From Terrirubrum flagellatum (GTDB lineage Bacteria; Pseudomonadota; Alphaproteobacteria; Rhizobiales; Beijerinckiaceae), in assembly GCF_022059845.1 (NCBI RefSeq), contig NZ_CP091851.1, positions 1,426,001 through 1,490,000 of the forward strand: a stretch of 64,000 bases of DNA, read 5' to 3'. The notes under the pieces were generated by a model that did no database searches, was not told where the DNA came from, and was given only the letters and a program-made list of their open reading frames with translations. This document shows, in pieces, positions 28,966 through 36,743 of the stretch. Made by a program: the position numbers and the translations under genes. Every line of letters begins with the position of its first letter. Position 1 is the first letter of the stretch.

Positions 28966-31686
28966 ATGGCGGATCAACGCCGAAATTCCGACCAACGGCC
29001 TTCTCCCGACGCCCTGCTTGAAGCCGTGCGGCGGGAGGACAGCAGGACGGGCAAGCTCAAGATTTTCGTCGGCGCCGCGCCGGGCGTCGGCAAGACCTAC
29101 GAGATGCTGCAGCGCGCGCAGGCGCGGAAGCGAGACGGTTACGACATCGTCATCGGCGTCGTCGAGACCCATGGCCGCAAGGAGACGGAAGCGCTGGTCG
29201 AGGGGCTCGAGATCATCCCCCGTCGCAGCGTTGAATATAAGGGCCAGAAGCTCGATGAGATGGATATAGACGCCATCGTCGCGCGGCGGCCGCAGATCGT
29301 TCTCGTCGATGAACTCGCGCACACCAACGCGCCGGGCAGCCGCCATCCCAAGCGTTATCTCGATGTCGAGGAACTGCTGGAGCGCGGCGTCGACGTCTAT
29401 ACCACCGTCAACATCCAGCACATCGAAAGCCTGAACGACGTCGTCGCGCAGATCACCCATGTGCGCGTGCGCGAGACGGTGCCCGATTCCGTGTTCGATC
29501 GCGCCAGCGCCGTCGAGCTCGTCGATCTCACGCCTGACGATCTCATCCAGCGTCTCAAGGACGGCAAGATTTATGTGCCGAAACAGGCGGAGCGGGCGCT
29601 CGAACATTATTTCTCGCCCGGCAATCTGACCGCGCTGCGCGAGCTTGCGCTGCGCCGCACGGCGGATCGCGTCGATGAGCAATTGCTGTCAGAGATGCAG
29701 GCGAGGGCGATACCGGGGCCCTGGGCCGCGGGCGAACGCATTCTCGTCTGTGTGAGCGACGATCCGCGCGCGGCCGGCCTCGTGCGCTACGCCAAGCGCC
29801 TTGCGGACCGGCTGCACGGGCCGTGGATCGCGTTCTATGTGGAAAGCAGGCGCAGCGCGCAGCTCGATGAGGAGCAGCGCGACCGCATCGCCGACACGCT
29901 GCGTCTGGCCGAGACGCTGGGCGGCGAGGCCGTGACAATTCCCAGCGCTGGCCGCATCGCGGACGATGTGGTCGCTTATGCGCAGGCCAACAATGTGACG
30001 CAGATCATCATCGGCAAATCGACGCGCTCGCGCTGGTTCGAGATCATGCATGGCTCGGTGGTGCATGATCTCGTGCGCCGCTCCGGCAATATCAGCGTGC
30101 ATGTCATTTCCGGAGACGCGCTGGGCGATGAAACGATCCCGGGCAAGACCGTGCGCGCGTCCGACGTCGCCAACGCAAGCGATCCGCGTCCCTATGTCGT
30201 CGCGCTCGCGGCGGTCGCCGTCGGCCTTGGCGTGAGCTTGGCCATTCGCCCCTGGTTCGGCGTCGAGAATGTCGATCTCGTGCTGCTGACCGCCGTTGTC
30301 GGCGTCGCTGTGCGTTATGGCCTCTGGCCGTCGCTCTTCGCCAGCGTTGTGGCGTCGCTCTGCTACAATTTCTTTTTCCTGCCGCCGATCTACACTTTCA
30401 CGATCACCGACCCCACCAACATCGCGGCGTTCTTCTTCTTCATTGTCATGGCGATGATCGTGTCTAATGTCGCGGGACGGGTGCGCACGCAGGCGATGTC
30501 GGCGATCAGCCGCGCGCGCAGCACGGAGTCGCTCTATGCGTTCAGCCGCAAGCTCGCGGCGGTTGGCACGCTCGACGATGTGCTCTGGGCGACGGCCTAT
30601 CAGACGGCGCTGATGCTGAAGGTTCGCGTCGTATTGTTGTTGCCCGAGGATGGAACGATCGCGGTGAAGGCGGGCTATCCGCCCGAAGATATTCTTGATG
30701 AGGCTGATCTCGCCGCCGCGAAATGGGCCTGGGCGAATGATCGGCCGGCCGGCCGCGGCTCCGACACGCTGCCGGGCGCCAAGCGTCTCTTCCTGCCGAT
30801 GCGAACGGGACGCGGCGCGATCGGCGTCGTCGGCATCGATAGCGATAAATCGGGTCCGCTTCTCGCGCCGGATGAGCGGCGACTGCTGGATGCGCTCATC
30901 GATCAGGGGGCGCTCGCGATCGAGCGCGTCCATCTCGTGGAGGACATGGATCGCGTCAAACGCACGGTCGAGACCGAGCGGCTGCGCGCTGCGTTGCTGA
31001 CCTCGATTTCGCATGATCTGAAGACACCGCTCGCCGCAGTGCTGGGATCGGCCGGCGCGCTGCGCGATCTCTCGGCCAAACTGTCCGACGCGGAGAAGGC
31101 CGATCTTCTCGCGACGATCATCGATGAGTCCGAGCGGCTCAACCGCTTCATCGCCAATCTTCTTGACATGACGAAGCTCGAGTCGGGAGCGATCGCACCG
31201 AATGCGGCGCTTCATGATCTCAGCGAAATCATCGGCTCGGCCTTGCAGCGAACCAGCAAGATCCTTGGCAATCATGAAGTGAAGCTCGATCTTGCCGGCG
31301 ATCTGCCGATGCTTCAGCTCGATGCGGTTCTGTTCGAGCAGGCGCTGTTCAATCTTCTCGACAATGCGGCGAAATACGCGCCGTCTGGCGCCGCGATCCA
31401 TTTGCGAAGCTGGCGCGAAAGCAGCTCGGTTTGTCTGCAGATCCTCGATGAGGGCAGCGGCATTCCGCCCGAAGATGTCGAGCGCATCTTCGACAAGTTC
31501 TATCGCGCGCAGAAGGCGGATCATGTTCGCGCCGGCACCGGACTCGGGCTTGCGATTGCGCGCGGCTTCATCGAAGCGATGGGCGGTTCGATCATCGCCG
31601 AAAATCGCGCCGACAGGAGCGGCGCCGCGTTCACGATTCGCCTGCCGATTCCCGCCGGCATTCAACTTCTGGACACCGCTGCATGA
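28966..31686 (+). CDS. kdpD: Sensor histidine kinase of the Kdp system
   Basis: KdpD senses K+ limitation and phosphorylates KdpE. Domains of the 906-aa protein in order: KdpD cytoplasmic domain with a Walker-like G-A-A-P-G-V-G-K-T (residues 36-44), a universal-stress-protein domain (about 245-370), four membrane helices (about 400-500), a GAF domain, the HisKA domain with the phosphorylated His683 in S-I-S-H-D-L-K-T-P, and the HATPase domain with D-N-A-A-K-Y, D-E-G-S-G-I-P and G-T-G-L-G-L-A-I. Its stop overlaps kdpE by four bases. Confidence 0.97.
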   Translation: MADQRRNSDQRPSPDALLEAVRREDSRTGKLKIFVGAAPGVGKTYEMLQRAQARKRDGYDIVIGVVETHGRKETEALVEGLEIIPRRSVEYKGQKLDEMDIDAIVARRPQIVLVDELAHTNAPGSRHPKRYLDVEELLERGVDVYTTVNIQHIESLNDVVAQITHVRVRETVPDSVFDRASAVELVDLTPDDLIQRLKDGKIYVPKQAERALEHYFSPGNLTALRELALRRTADRVDEQLLSEMQARAIPGPWAAGERILVCVSDDPRAAGLVRYAKRLADRLHGPWIAFYVESRRSAQLDEEQRDRIADTLRLAETLGGEAVTIPSAGRIADDVVAYAQANNVTQIIIGKSTRSRWFEIMHGSVVHDLVRRSGNISVHVISGDALGDETIPGKTVRASDVANASDPRPYVVALAAVAVGLGVSLAIRPWFGVENVDLVLLTAVVGVAVRYGLWPSLFASVVASLCYNFFFLPPIYTFTITDPTNIAAFFFFIVMAMIVSNVAGRVRTQAMSAISRARSTESLYAFSRKLAAVGTLDDVLWATAYQTALMLKVRVVLLLPEDGTIAVKAGYPPEDILDEADLAAAKWAWANDRPAGRGSDTLPGAKRLFLPMRTGRGAIGVVGIDSDKSGPLLAPDERRLLDALIDQGALAIERVHLVEDMDRVKRTVETERLRAALLTSISHDLKTPLAAVLGSAGALRDLSAKLSDAEKADLLATIIDESERLNRFIANLLDMTKLESGAIAPNAALHDLSEIIGSALQRTSKILGNHEVKLDLAGDLPMLQLDAVLFEQALFNLLDNAAKYAPSGAAIHLRSWRESSSVCLQILDEGSGIPPEDVERIFDKFYRAQKADHVRAGTGLGLAIARGFIEAMGGSIIAENRADRSGAAFTIRLPIPAGIQLLDTAA

Positions 31687-32372
31687 CGGCTGCCCCTCTG
31701 AAAGTGCTTGTCATCGATGACGAGCCGCCCATTCGAAAATTGCTCCGCATGGGTTTGAGCACTCAGGGCTATCACATCCTCGAGGCGCCGAACGGCAAGA
31801 CGGCGCTTGAGCTTCTCGACGACGAACCCGATCTCGTTATTCTCGATCTCGGCCTGCCTGATATTCAGGGTCACGAGCTGTTGCGGACGATCCGCGCGCG
31901 CAACGAGAGCGTGCCTGTTGTCGTGCTTTCAAGCCGCGGCGACGAGCCAGGCAAGGTCAAGGCGCTTGACTATGGCGCCGACGATTACGTGACGAAGCCG
32001 TTCGGCATGGACGAGCTTCTCGCGCGCCTTCGCGCCGCGCTGCGCCATCAGCTTCAGAGCCAGGGCGAGCGCCCGATCTTCCGCGTCGGAGGGCTGTCTG
32101 TCGACCTCGTCCGCCGCATCGTGAAGATCGACGACAAGGATGTGAAGCTGTCGCCGAAGGAATATGATCTGCTGCGTGTGCTCGTGCAGCATGCCGGCAA
32201 GGTGCTTACGCACAAGTTCCTGCTGACGGAATTATGGGACAGCCTGACCGACGCGCAATATCTTCGTGTCTATGTCAGGCAGCTCCGGCAGAAGATCGAG
32301 TCCGATCCCGAACGTCCGCACTATGTGCTGACCGAAACCGGGGTGGGCTACAGGCTGCGCGCTCCTGATTGA
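31683..32372 (+). CDS. kdpE: Response regulator of the Kdp system (OmpR family)
   Basis: KdpE activates kdpFABC when phosphorylated. The 229-aa protein has a receiver domain with the acidic pair D-D near residues 11-12, the phosphoryl acceptor Asp55 (V-I-L-D-L-G-L-P) and the K in V-T-K-P-F. A winged-helix DNA-binding domain follows (about residues 130-225, ending R-P-H-Y-V-L-T-E-T-G-V-G-Y-R-L). It overlaps kdpD by ATGA. Confidence 0.97.
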   Translation: MTAAPLKVLVIDDEPPIRKLLRMGLSTQGYHILEAPNGKTALELLDDEPDLVILDLGLPDIQGHELLRTIRARNESVPVVVLSSRGDEPGKVKALDYGADDYVTKPFGMDELLARLRAALRHQLQSQGERPIFRVGGLSVDLVRRIVKIDDKDVKLSPKEYDLLRVLVQHAGKVLTHKFLLTELWDSLTDAQYLRVYVRQLRQKIESDPERPHYVLTETGVGYRLRAPD

Positions 32373-32432
32373 GAGCCGAATGTCCCGTTATGTCTGCGAT
32401 TTTGTTGAGCTGACGCCGCATCGGACGCTGCG

Positions 32433-32876
32433 ATGAAGATTTCCGATTTTCTTGCGCCTGGCGACGCGGCGATCGATGTTCGCGCCTCGTCGAAGCGGCA
32501 GCTTCTCGAGGAATTGTCCGCCTGGGCCGGGCGTTCGCTTGCATCGCCAAAGGAGCCGATTTTCTCCACGCTGATGAAGCGAGAGGAGCTGGGTTCGACG
32601 GGGATGGGCGGCGGCTTCGCGCTGCCCCATGCAAGGCTCGCGATCGTCAAAAAACCGTTCGGGCTCTGCGTCAGGCTGAAGCGCTTGCTCGATTTCGATG
32701 CGATTGATGGCGAACCGGTCGATCTCGTCTTTCTGCTCCTGCTTCCTGCGAGCGCCGAGAGCGAGCAGCTTCCGGCGCTGGCTTCGGTCGCGCGGACATT
32801 GCGCGCGCCTGACAGGCTGGCGCAATTGCGGCGCGCCAGGAACGCGTTGGAACTCTACGAGTTTATCGTGAACTGA
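32433..32876 (+). CDS. PTS EIIA component, PtsN (EIIA-Ntr)-like
   Basis: A 147-aa EIIA domain of the fructose/nitrogen PTS type. The phosphorylatable histidine is His66 in G-G-G-F-A-L-P-H-A-R; the start M-K-I-S-D-F-L matches PtsN proteins. It follows kdpE by 60 bases on the same strand, so it is probably part of the kdp transcript. In E. coli, dephospho-PtsN binds KdpD and raises kdp expression, so a dedicated regulator of this KdpDE pair is a natural inference. The typical alphaproteobacterial ptsN lies beside rpoN; this may be a second paralogue. No sugar permease genes are near. Confidence 0.88.
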   Translation: MKISDFLAPGDAAIDVRASSKRQLLEELSAWAGRSLASPKEPIFSTLMKREELGSTGMGGGFALPHARLAIVKKPFGLCVRLKRLLDFDAIDGEPVDLVFLLLLPASAESEQLPALASVARTLRAPDRLAQLRRARNALELYEFIVN

Positions 32877-32969
32877 AAATCGACGCGGTTGCAAATGCTC
32901 GCTTTACGGGCGTAGCCCGGCGTAGTGCTGCGTCCGCGCCAGCGGAATCCAGCTCACCGTGCGCTTGAT

Positions 32970-33965
32970 CTAGTCAGTCCCGTCGAGAACGTGGATCACC
33001 CAGTTTACCGAACCGCTTGCGGAGCCGACCCATTCGGATTTCAGGGCGCTGACGCCAGGACCCGCCACGCCACTTCCGACCGAAATCATCGCCAGATGGA
33101 GGCGCTTCAGGGTGTCTGCGGACACACTCCTCAACAACGCCTTGGCGGCCGGCTTCGACACGCCTGAACCGCCGGCCAGGGCCTTGGGGTTGAGCTTCGC
33201 ATCCTTGATCGCTTCTTCCAGCGCGCGCTTGCCGTCCGGCGTCTTTGAAGCCTCCTCGATGAGTTCCCTGACGATCTGCCCGCGCTCCGCCCGGTTCATC
33301 GCCTTCAGCCCGCTCTCCGTCAGTCCGCGCGCGGCCCATGAGCGCTGCGTCTTCAGAAGCTGCATGAAGTTCTTGACGCTGGCCGGCAACGAAGCGATCG
33401 CGCTCACGACGCCTATTCCATCGACGATCAGCGAAACGAGCTGATAGCTTTTGTCATTGTCAAGCAGGCTCAAGCTGTTGTCATCGGGATGATCGCTCGC
33501 CTCCGTATATCGCGCGATCGCGTTGCCGCATTGGACCGCATTAGCCGCAAGGCCAACCCAACCCGCAACAAACAAGGCGATTCCAGCGCCGCCGCTCGGC
33601 ACGGTGAGCGCTCCTCCAGCAAGCAACAGCCCCGCGGAGACGATTGTGAGGCCGCAGGAAATGCCCATGCCAGTAAACTCCGCCCCCAATCGGCTCTTGT
33701 TGGTGATAACCAGGGGACTTGGCGAATTGGGAGGCGAACCGCCGGGCGTGCCGGCCCACTGCAGCGTATCCAGGTTCGTGACCGAGTCGGTGACATTGAT
33801 TTCCTCGATCATCACCATAACGTTCGCATAGTTGGTCGAAGCGACGACGCCATCGTGCAGTGATGCGCATTTGGAGTTGCCGTAAAGAACAATTCGGCAA
33901 CCAGCGAATTCTGGAAAAGTTCCGACGACTCTGACCATGCCGTCCAGAGTGGTTTTAGGAATCAT
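32970..33965 (-). CDS. Hypothetical protein with hydrophobic hairpin (331 aa)
   Basis: I do not recognise a characterised family. Residues 1-75 are soluble (MIPKTTLDGMVRVVGTFPEF...). Residues about 100-150 form two Gly/Ala-rich hydrophobic segments (G-L-L-L-A-G-G-A-L-T-V-P-S-G-G-A and I-A-L-F-V-A-G-W-V-G-L-A-A-N), which could insert in a membrane. A shorter apolar stretch follows (L-V-S-L-I-V-D-G-I-G-V-V), then a charged helical part (about 205-265) and a C-terminus ending G-S-V-N-W-V-I-H-V-L-D. AGGAG six bases upstream supports the start. The architecture, a soluble head, hairpin and helical tail, is compatible with a secreted pore-forming or effector protein, but nothing proves it. Base composition is less GC-rich than its neighbours. 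Confidence 0.7.
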   Translation of the reverse strand: MIPKTTLDGMVRVVGTFPEFAGCRIVLYGNSKCASLHDGVVASTNYANVMVMIEEINVTDSVTNLDTLQWAGTPGGSPPNSPSPLVITNKSRLGAEFTGMGISCGLTIVSAGLLLAGGALTVPSGGAGIALFVAGWVGLAANAVQCGNAIARYTEASDHPDDNSLSLLDNDKSYQLVSLIVDGIGVVSAIASLPASVKNFMQLLKTQRSWAARGLTESGLKAMNRAERGQIVRELIEEASKTPDGKRALEEAIKDAKLNPKALAGGSGVSKPAAKALLRSVSADTLKRLHLAMISVGSGVAGPGVSALKSEWVGSASGSVNWVIHVLDGTD

Positions 33966-34402
33966 GAGGCTCTCCTAAACGCATTATTTGAAAAAACAGG
34001 GAGTTCAATGCTTCAGAAAACAGCGAGCATAGTTCACCATCGCCGATCGCTTCGCAAGGATTTACGCTGAGCGAGCGGATGACGATTGGGCTGGCCCTGG
34101 AGGCGAGCGTTGGTGAGAAGCGAGCCGGCAATATGGTCGACAGCGAGCGGACCAATTCGTAAGATATTGCGAAATATAGGGAAGAGAAAGCCGCCGCCGA
34201 GCGCGATGATTTCGGCGACCGGAAATCTATCGAACTCCAATCCGTTGAGCGGCCAGATCGCCTCCGGCCTTCAAATATTCTGCGTCGCCGCCAATCTGAA
34301 AATATCCCGGCCAGCCCGAAGCTTGCCGTCAGCTTGAGGCCGTGAAGTCGACGCCTCGCGGATCGAGGCCAGCAGCTTTACGTCCATATTGGCGTCGATC
34401 CA
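33966..34402. other. Intergenic stretch without a convincing gene
   Basis: About 437 bases, more A/T-rich than the surroundings. Short frames exist on both strands (for example 34034-34240 minus and 34086-34337 plus), but none has a ribosome site, a recognisable motif or sensible codon use. It may hold a decayed gene between the 331-aa protein and the TetR gene. Confidence 0.5.
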
Positions 34403-34996
34403 TTATCGGCTGATCCGCGGCTTCACACAGAGACCGTCGACGAAAACATTCATCAGTCGAACGACCTGCGGCTGCCAGCCCGGTTGATCGTGCATGTAGC
34501 ACATGCCGACGAGCGCGCGCAGAAGCTCTTCCGGCGTGATGTCGGCGCGGATCTCGCCTGCGGCGATCGCGCGCTCCAGCAATGTTCCCACCGCCTTCGT
34601 CAGCCGGTCGAAGGTGTAGGCATAGAGTTCCGATGAACCGTGGGCGGCGAGCGCGAGCGCCGCCAGCATGCCCTTTTTTGTTGCGACCAGTTCGATGTTG
34701 GATTGCAGCCAGCGGCGCAGGGCGTCGACGGGTTTCGCTTCCAGCTTCAGTTTCTCCGCGAGTTCGCCGAGCTGCTCCACCTCGCGGCGATAGACCGCCT
34801 CGAACAGCGCCTCGCGCGTGGGGAAGTGGCGATAAAGCGTTCCGATCCCTACCTCCGCCTGTCTGGCGACCGCTTCGAGGCTGGCGTCCGGCCCGCCGCG
34901 GCTGAAGACGATCTTCGCCGCCTCGAGCACGCGCTCGCGGTTGCGCACGGAATCGGCGCGCGGCTTTCTCGCGATTTTTGCGGACAGGGCTTTCAT
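34403..34996 (-). CDS. TetR/AcrR-family transcriptional regulator
   Basis: A 197-aa repressor-type regulator. The N-terminal helix-turn-helix (about residues 20-65) reads R-V-L-E-A-A-K-I-V-F...A-S-L-E-A-V-A-R-Q-A-E-V-G-I-G-T-L-Y-R-H-F-P-T-R-E, the family signature. The rest is a helical ligand-binding/dimerisation domain, including L-A-A-H-G-S-S-E-L-Y. It is divergent from the paoABC-like operon across 203 bases that contain a palindrome inside a promoter (35020-35048), so it probably represses that operon and is relieved by an aldehyde or related ligand. The ligand is inference. Confidence 0.92.
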   Translation of the reverse strand: MKALSAKIARKPRADSVRNRERVLEAAKIVFSRGGPDASLEAVARQAEVGIGTLYRHFPTREALFEAVYRREVEQLGELAEKLKLEAKPVDALRRWLQSNIELVATKKGMLAALALAAHGSSELYAYTFDRLTKAVGTLLERAIAAGEIRADITPEELLRALVGMCYMHDQPGWQPQVVRLMNVFVDGLCVKPRISR

Positions 34997-35019
34997 TTGA
35001 ATTGTTACAACGAACCCCC

Positions 35020-35048
35020 TTGCAAAACGGAGGCATCCTCCGTATAAA
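35020..35048 (+). promoter_or_regulatory. Sigma-70-type promoter with TetR-like operator in its spacer (paoABC)
   Basis: TTGCAA (-35, 35020-35025) and TATAAA (-10, 35043-35048) are separated by exactly 17 bases. The spacer contains ACGGAGG-CAT-CCTCCGT (35027-35043), a perfect inverted repeat with 7-base arms that runs into the first base of the -10. A dimeric regulator bound here would exclude RNA polymerase. It lies 23 bases from the TetR start codon and about 150 bases before the paoA-like start, so it could also control tetR itself. Confidence 0.75.
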
Positions 35049-35199
35049 TACGCCCATCGACGCCGGGACGTGAAGAGCCCTTATCGATCAACGCCGGCAG
35101 GACCGGTCTGATCCGTGCGCCGACAGGTCCTCAATCTCCGCTGCACCCAGGCGACGCAGCGCGTCTTACGTTGCCGCTCACACTGATCGGAGCATCTTA

Positions 35200-35697
35200 A
35201 TGAATCTCTCTATCAGCCTCACGGTCAATGGCGTGCGGCAAGAGGTCGAACTCGACGATCCCAGAGTGACGTTGCTCGATCTCTTACGCGAGCGGCTTGA
35301 TCTCACGGGAACCAAGAAGGGCTGCGATCGCGGCCAGTGCGGCGCCTGCACTGTGCTGGTCGACGGAAAGCGCATCAATTCCTGCCTGTCGCTTGCGATC
35401 AGCAATGACGGCGCCGACATCGTGACCATCGAAGGCCTCGCCAAGGGCGATGAGTTTCATCCCGTGCAGGCCGCCTTCATCGCCCATGACGGTTTCCAGT
35501 GCGGCTTCTGCACGCCGGGCCAGATCATGAGCGCCGTCGGCCTCATCGCGGAAGGGCAGGCGGGAGAAGACGCCGAGCGCATCCGTGAGGGCATGAGCGG
35601 CAATCTCTGCCGCTGCGGCGCTTATGTCGGCATCACGGAAGCGGTGCTCGAAGCGACTAAAGCTGTCGCCGACGCAAATCGGAGGAAGGCTGCGTGA
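35200..35697 (+). CDS. paoA: Aldehyde oxidoreductase iron-sulfur subunit, PaoA type
   Basis: Small subunit of a heterotrimeric xanthine-oxidase-family molybdoenzyme; it carries two [2Fe-2S] clusters. The 165-aa protein has the plant-type cluster motif G-C-D-R-G-Q-C-G-A-C-T-V-L with a fourth Cys in I-N-S-C (about residues 45-68), and the C-terminal four-helix cluster G-F-C-T-P-G and C-R-C-G-A-Y (about 105-145). Unlike E. coli PaoA it has no long Tat leader, so the complex is likely cytoplasmic. The next gene overlaps by four bases. Confidence 0.93.
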   Translation: MNLSISLTVNGVRQEVELDDPRVTLLDLLRERLDLTGTKKGCDRGQCGACTVLVDGKRINSCLSLAISNDGADIVTIEGLAKGDEFHPVQAAFIAHDGFQCGFCTPGQIMSAVGLIAEGQAGEDAERIREGMSGNLCRCGAYVGITEAVLEATKAVADANRRKAA

Positions 35698-36743
35698 ATA
35701 ATTTCGACTATGTCAGGCCGGTCAGCGTCGCCGACGCGATCGCGGCCGCAGCAAAGCCGGGCGCGGCGTATCTCGCCGCCGGCACCAACCTCATCGATCT
35801 GATGAAGGGCAGGATCAGCCAGCCCGAACGTCTCGTCGATATCTCACATCTGCCGGGGCTCGATCGCGTCGAGCGTCTTTCCGATGGAAGCGTGCGCATC
35901 GGCGCTGGCGTTCGCAACGCCGATCTCGCCCATGATGCGGAATTCGCGCGCGCTTTTCCCGCTGTCGCAGAGGCGCTTCTGTCAGGCGCGTCGGCGCAGT
36001 TGCGCAACGCCGCGACCGTTGGCGGCAATCTGCTGCAGCGGACGCGTTGTCCCTATTTCTATGACGTCGCCAGCGCCTGCAACAAGCGCGAGCCGGGTTC
36101 CGGCTGCGACGCGCGCGGCGGCGAAAACCGCCTGCATGCTGTGCTTGGCTGGAGCCCATCCTGCATCGCCACGCATCCCTCTGATTTCTGCGTTCCGCTG
36201 GTCGCGCTTGACGCCGTGGTCGAGATCGAAGGCGCGAAGGGCCGCCGCGAGATTTCGATCGACGATCTCCATCGCCTTCCCGGCGATGCGCCCGAGCGGG
36301 AAAGCGCGCTCGAAACAGGCGATCTGATCGTCGCGGTGCGCCTGCCGGCGGAAGCTGCACGCTTCGCCGCCCATGCGCGCTATCTCAAATTGCGCGAGCG
36401 CACCTCTTACGCCTTCGCCGTCGTGTCTGCGGCGGCCGCGCTTCGGATCGAAGGCGGCGTCATCCGAGAGGCGCGCGTGGCGCTCGGCGGCGTCGCTGCG
36501 AAGCCGTGGCGGGCGCGCGAGGCGGAGGCCGTGCTTGCGGGCGCCAAGGCGGGAGATCAGGCTTTTCGAGCCGCGGCTGAAGCTGCGCTCGCCAACGCCA
36601 AACCGTCAGGCGACAACGCCTTCAAGATCGAACTGGCGCGCGGCATCGTCGTTCGCGCGCTCACGCTCGCCATGGCGGGAACGCCGGCGCGCATTCCCGC
36701 TTTGCCGGGTTCACCCTTCTCGAATGCAGGCGTCCGTTCATGA
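35694..36743 (+). CDS. paoB: Aldehyde oxidoreductase FAD subunit with extra [4Fe-4S] motif, PaoB type
   Basis: The 349-aa FAD-binding subunit (CO-dehydrogenase medium-chain fold). FAD contacts are visible in Y-L-A-A-G-T-N-L (about residue 30) and T-V-G-G-N-L-L-Q (about 109). The feature that places it with PaoB rather than XdhB or CoxM is the inserted cysteine loop with Cys119, Cys129, Cys138 and Cys157 (C-N-K-R-E-P-G-S-G-C), which binds an additional [4Fe-4S] cluster in E. coli PaoB. The start is GTG with GGAGGAAG upstream and GTGA overlap with paoA. Confidence 0.93.
   Translation: MNNFDYVRPVSVADAIAAAAKPGAAYLAAGTNLIDLMKGRISQPERLVDISHLPGLDRVERLSDGSVRIGAGVRNADLAHDAEFARAFPAVAEALLSGASAQLRNAATVGGNLLQRTRCPYFYDVASACNKREPGSGCDARGGENRLHAVLGWSPSCIATHPSDFCVPLVALDAVVEIEGAKGRREISIDDLHRLPGDAPERESALETGDLIVAVRLPAEAARFAAHARYLKLRERTSYAFAVVSAAAALRIEGGVIREARVALGGVAAKPWRAREAEAVLAGAKAGDQAFRAAAEAALANAKPSGDNAFKIELARGIVVRALTLAMAGTPARIPALPGSPFSNAGVRS

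Noticed and set aside
34034-34337. Short frames on both strands between the 331-aa gene and tetR
   Set aside because: No ribosome sites, motifs or coding-like codon use.
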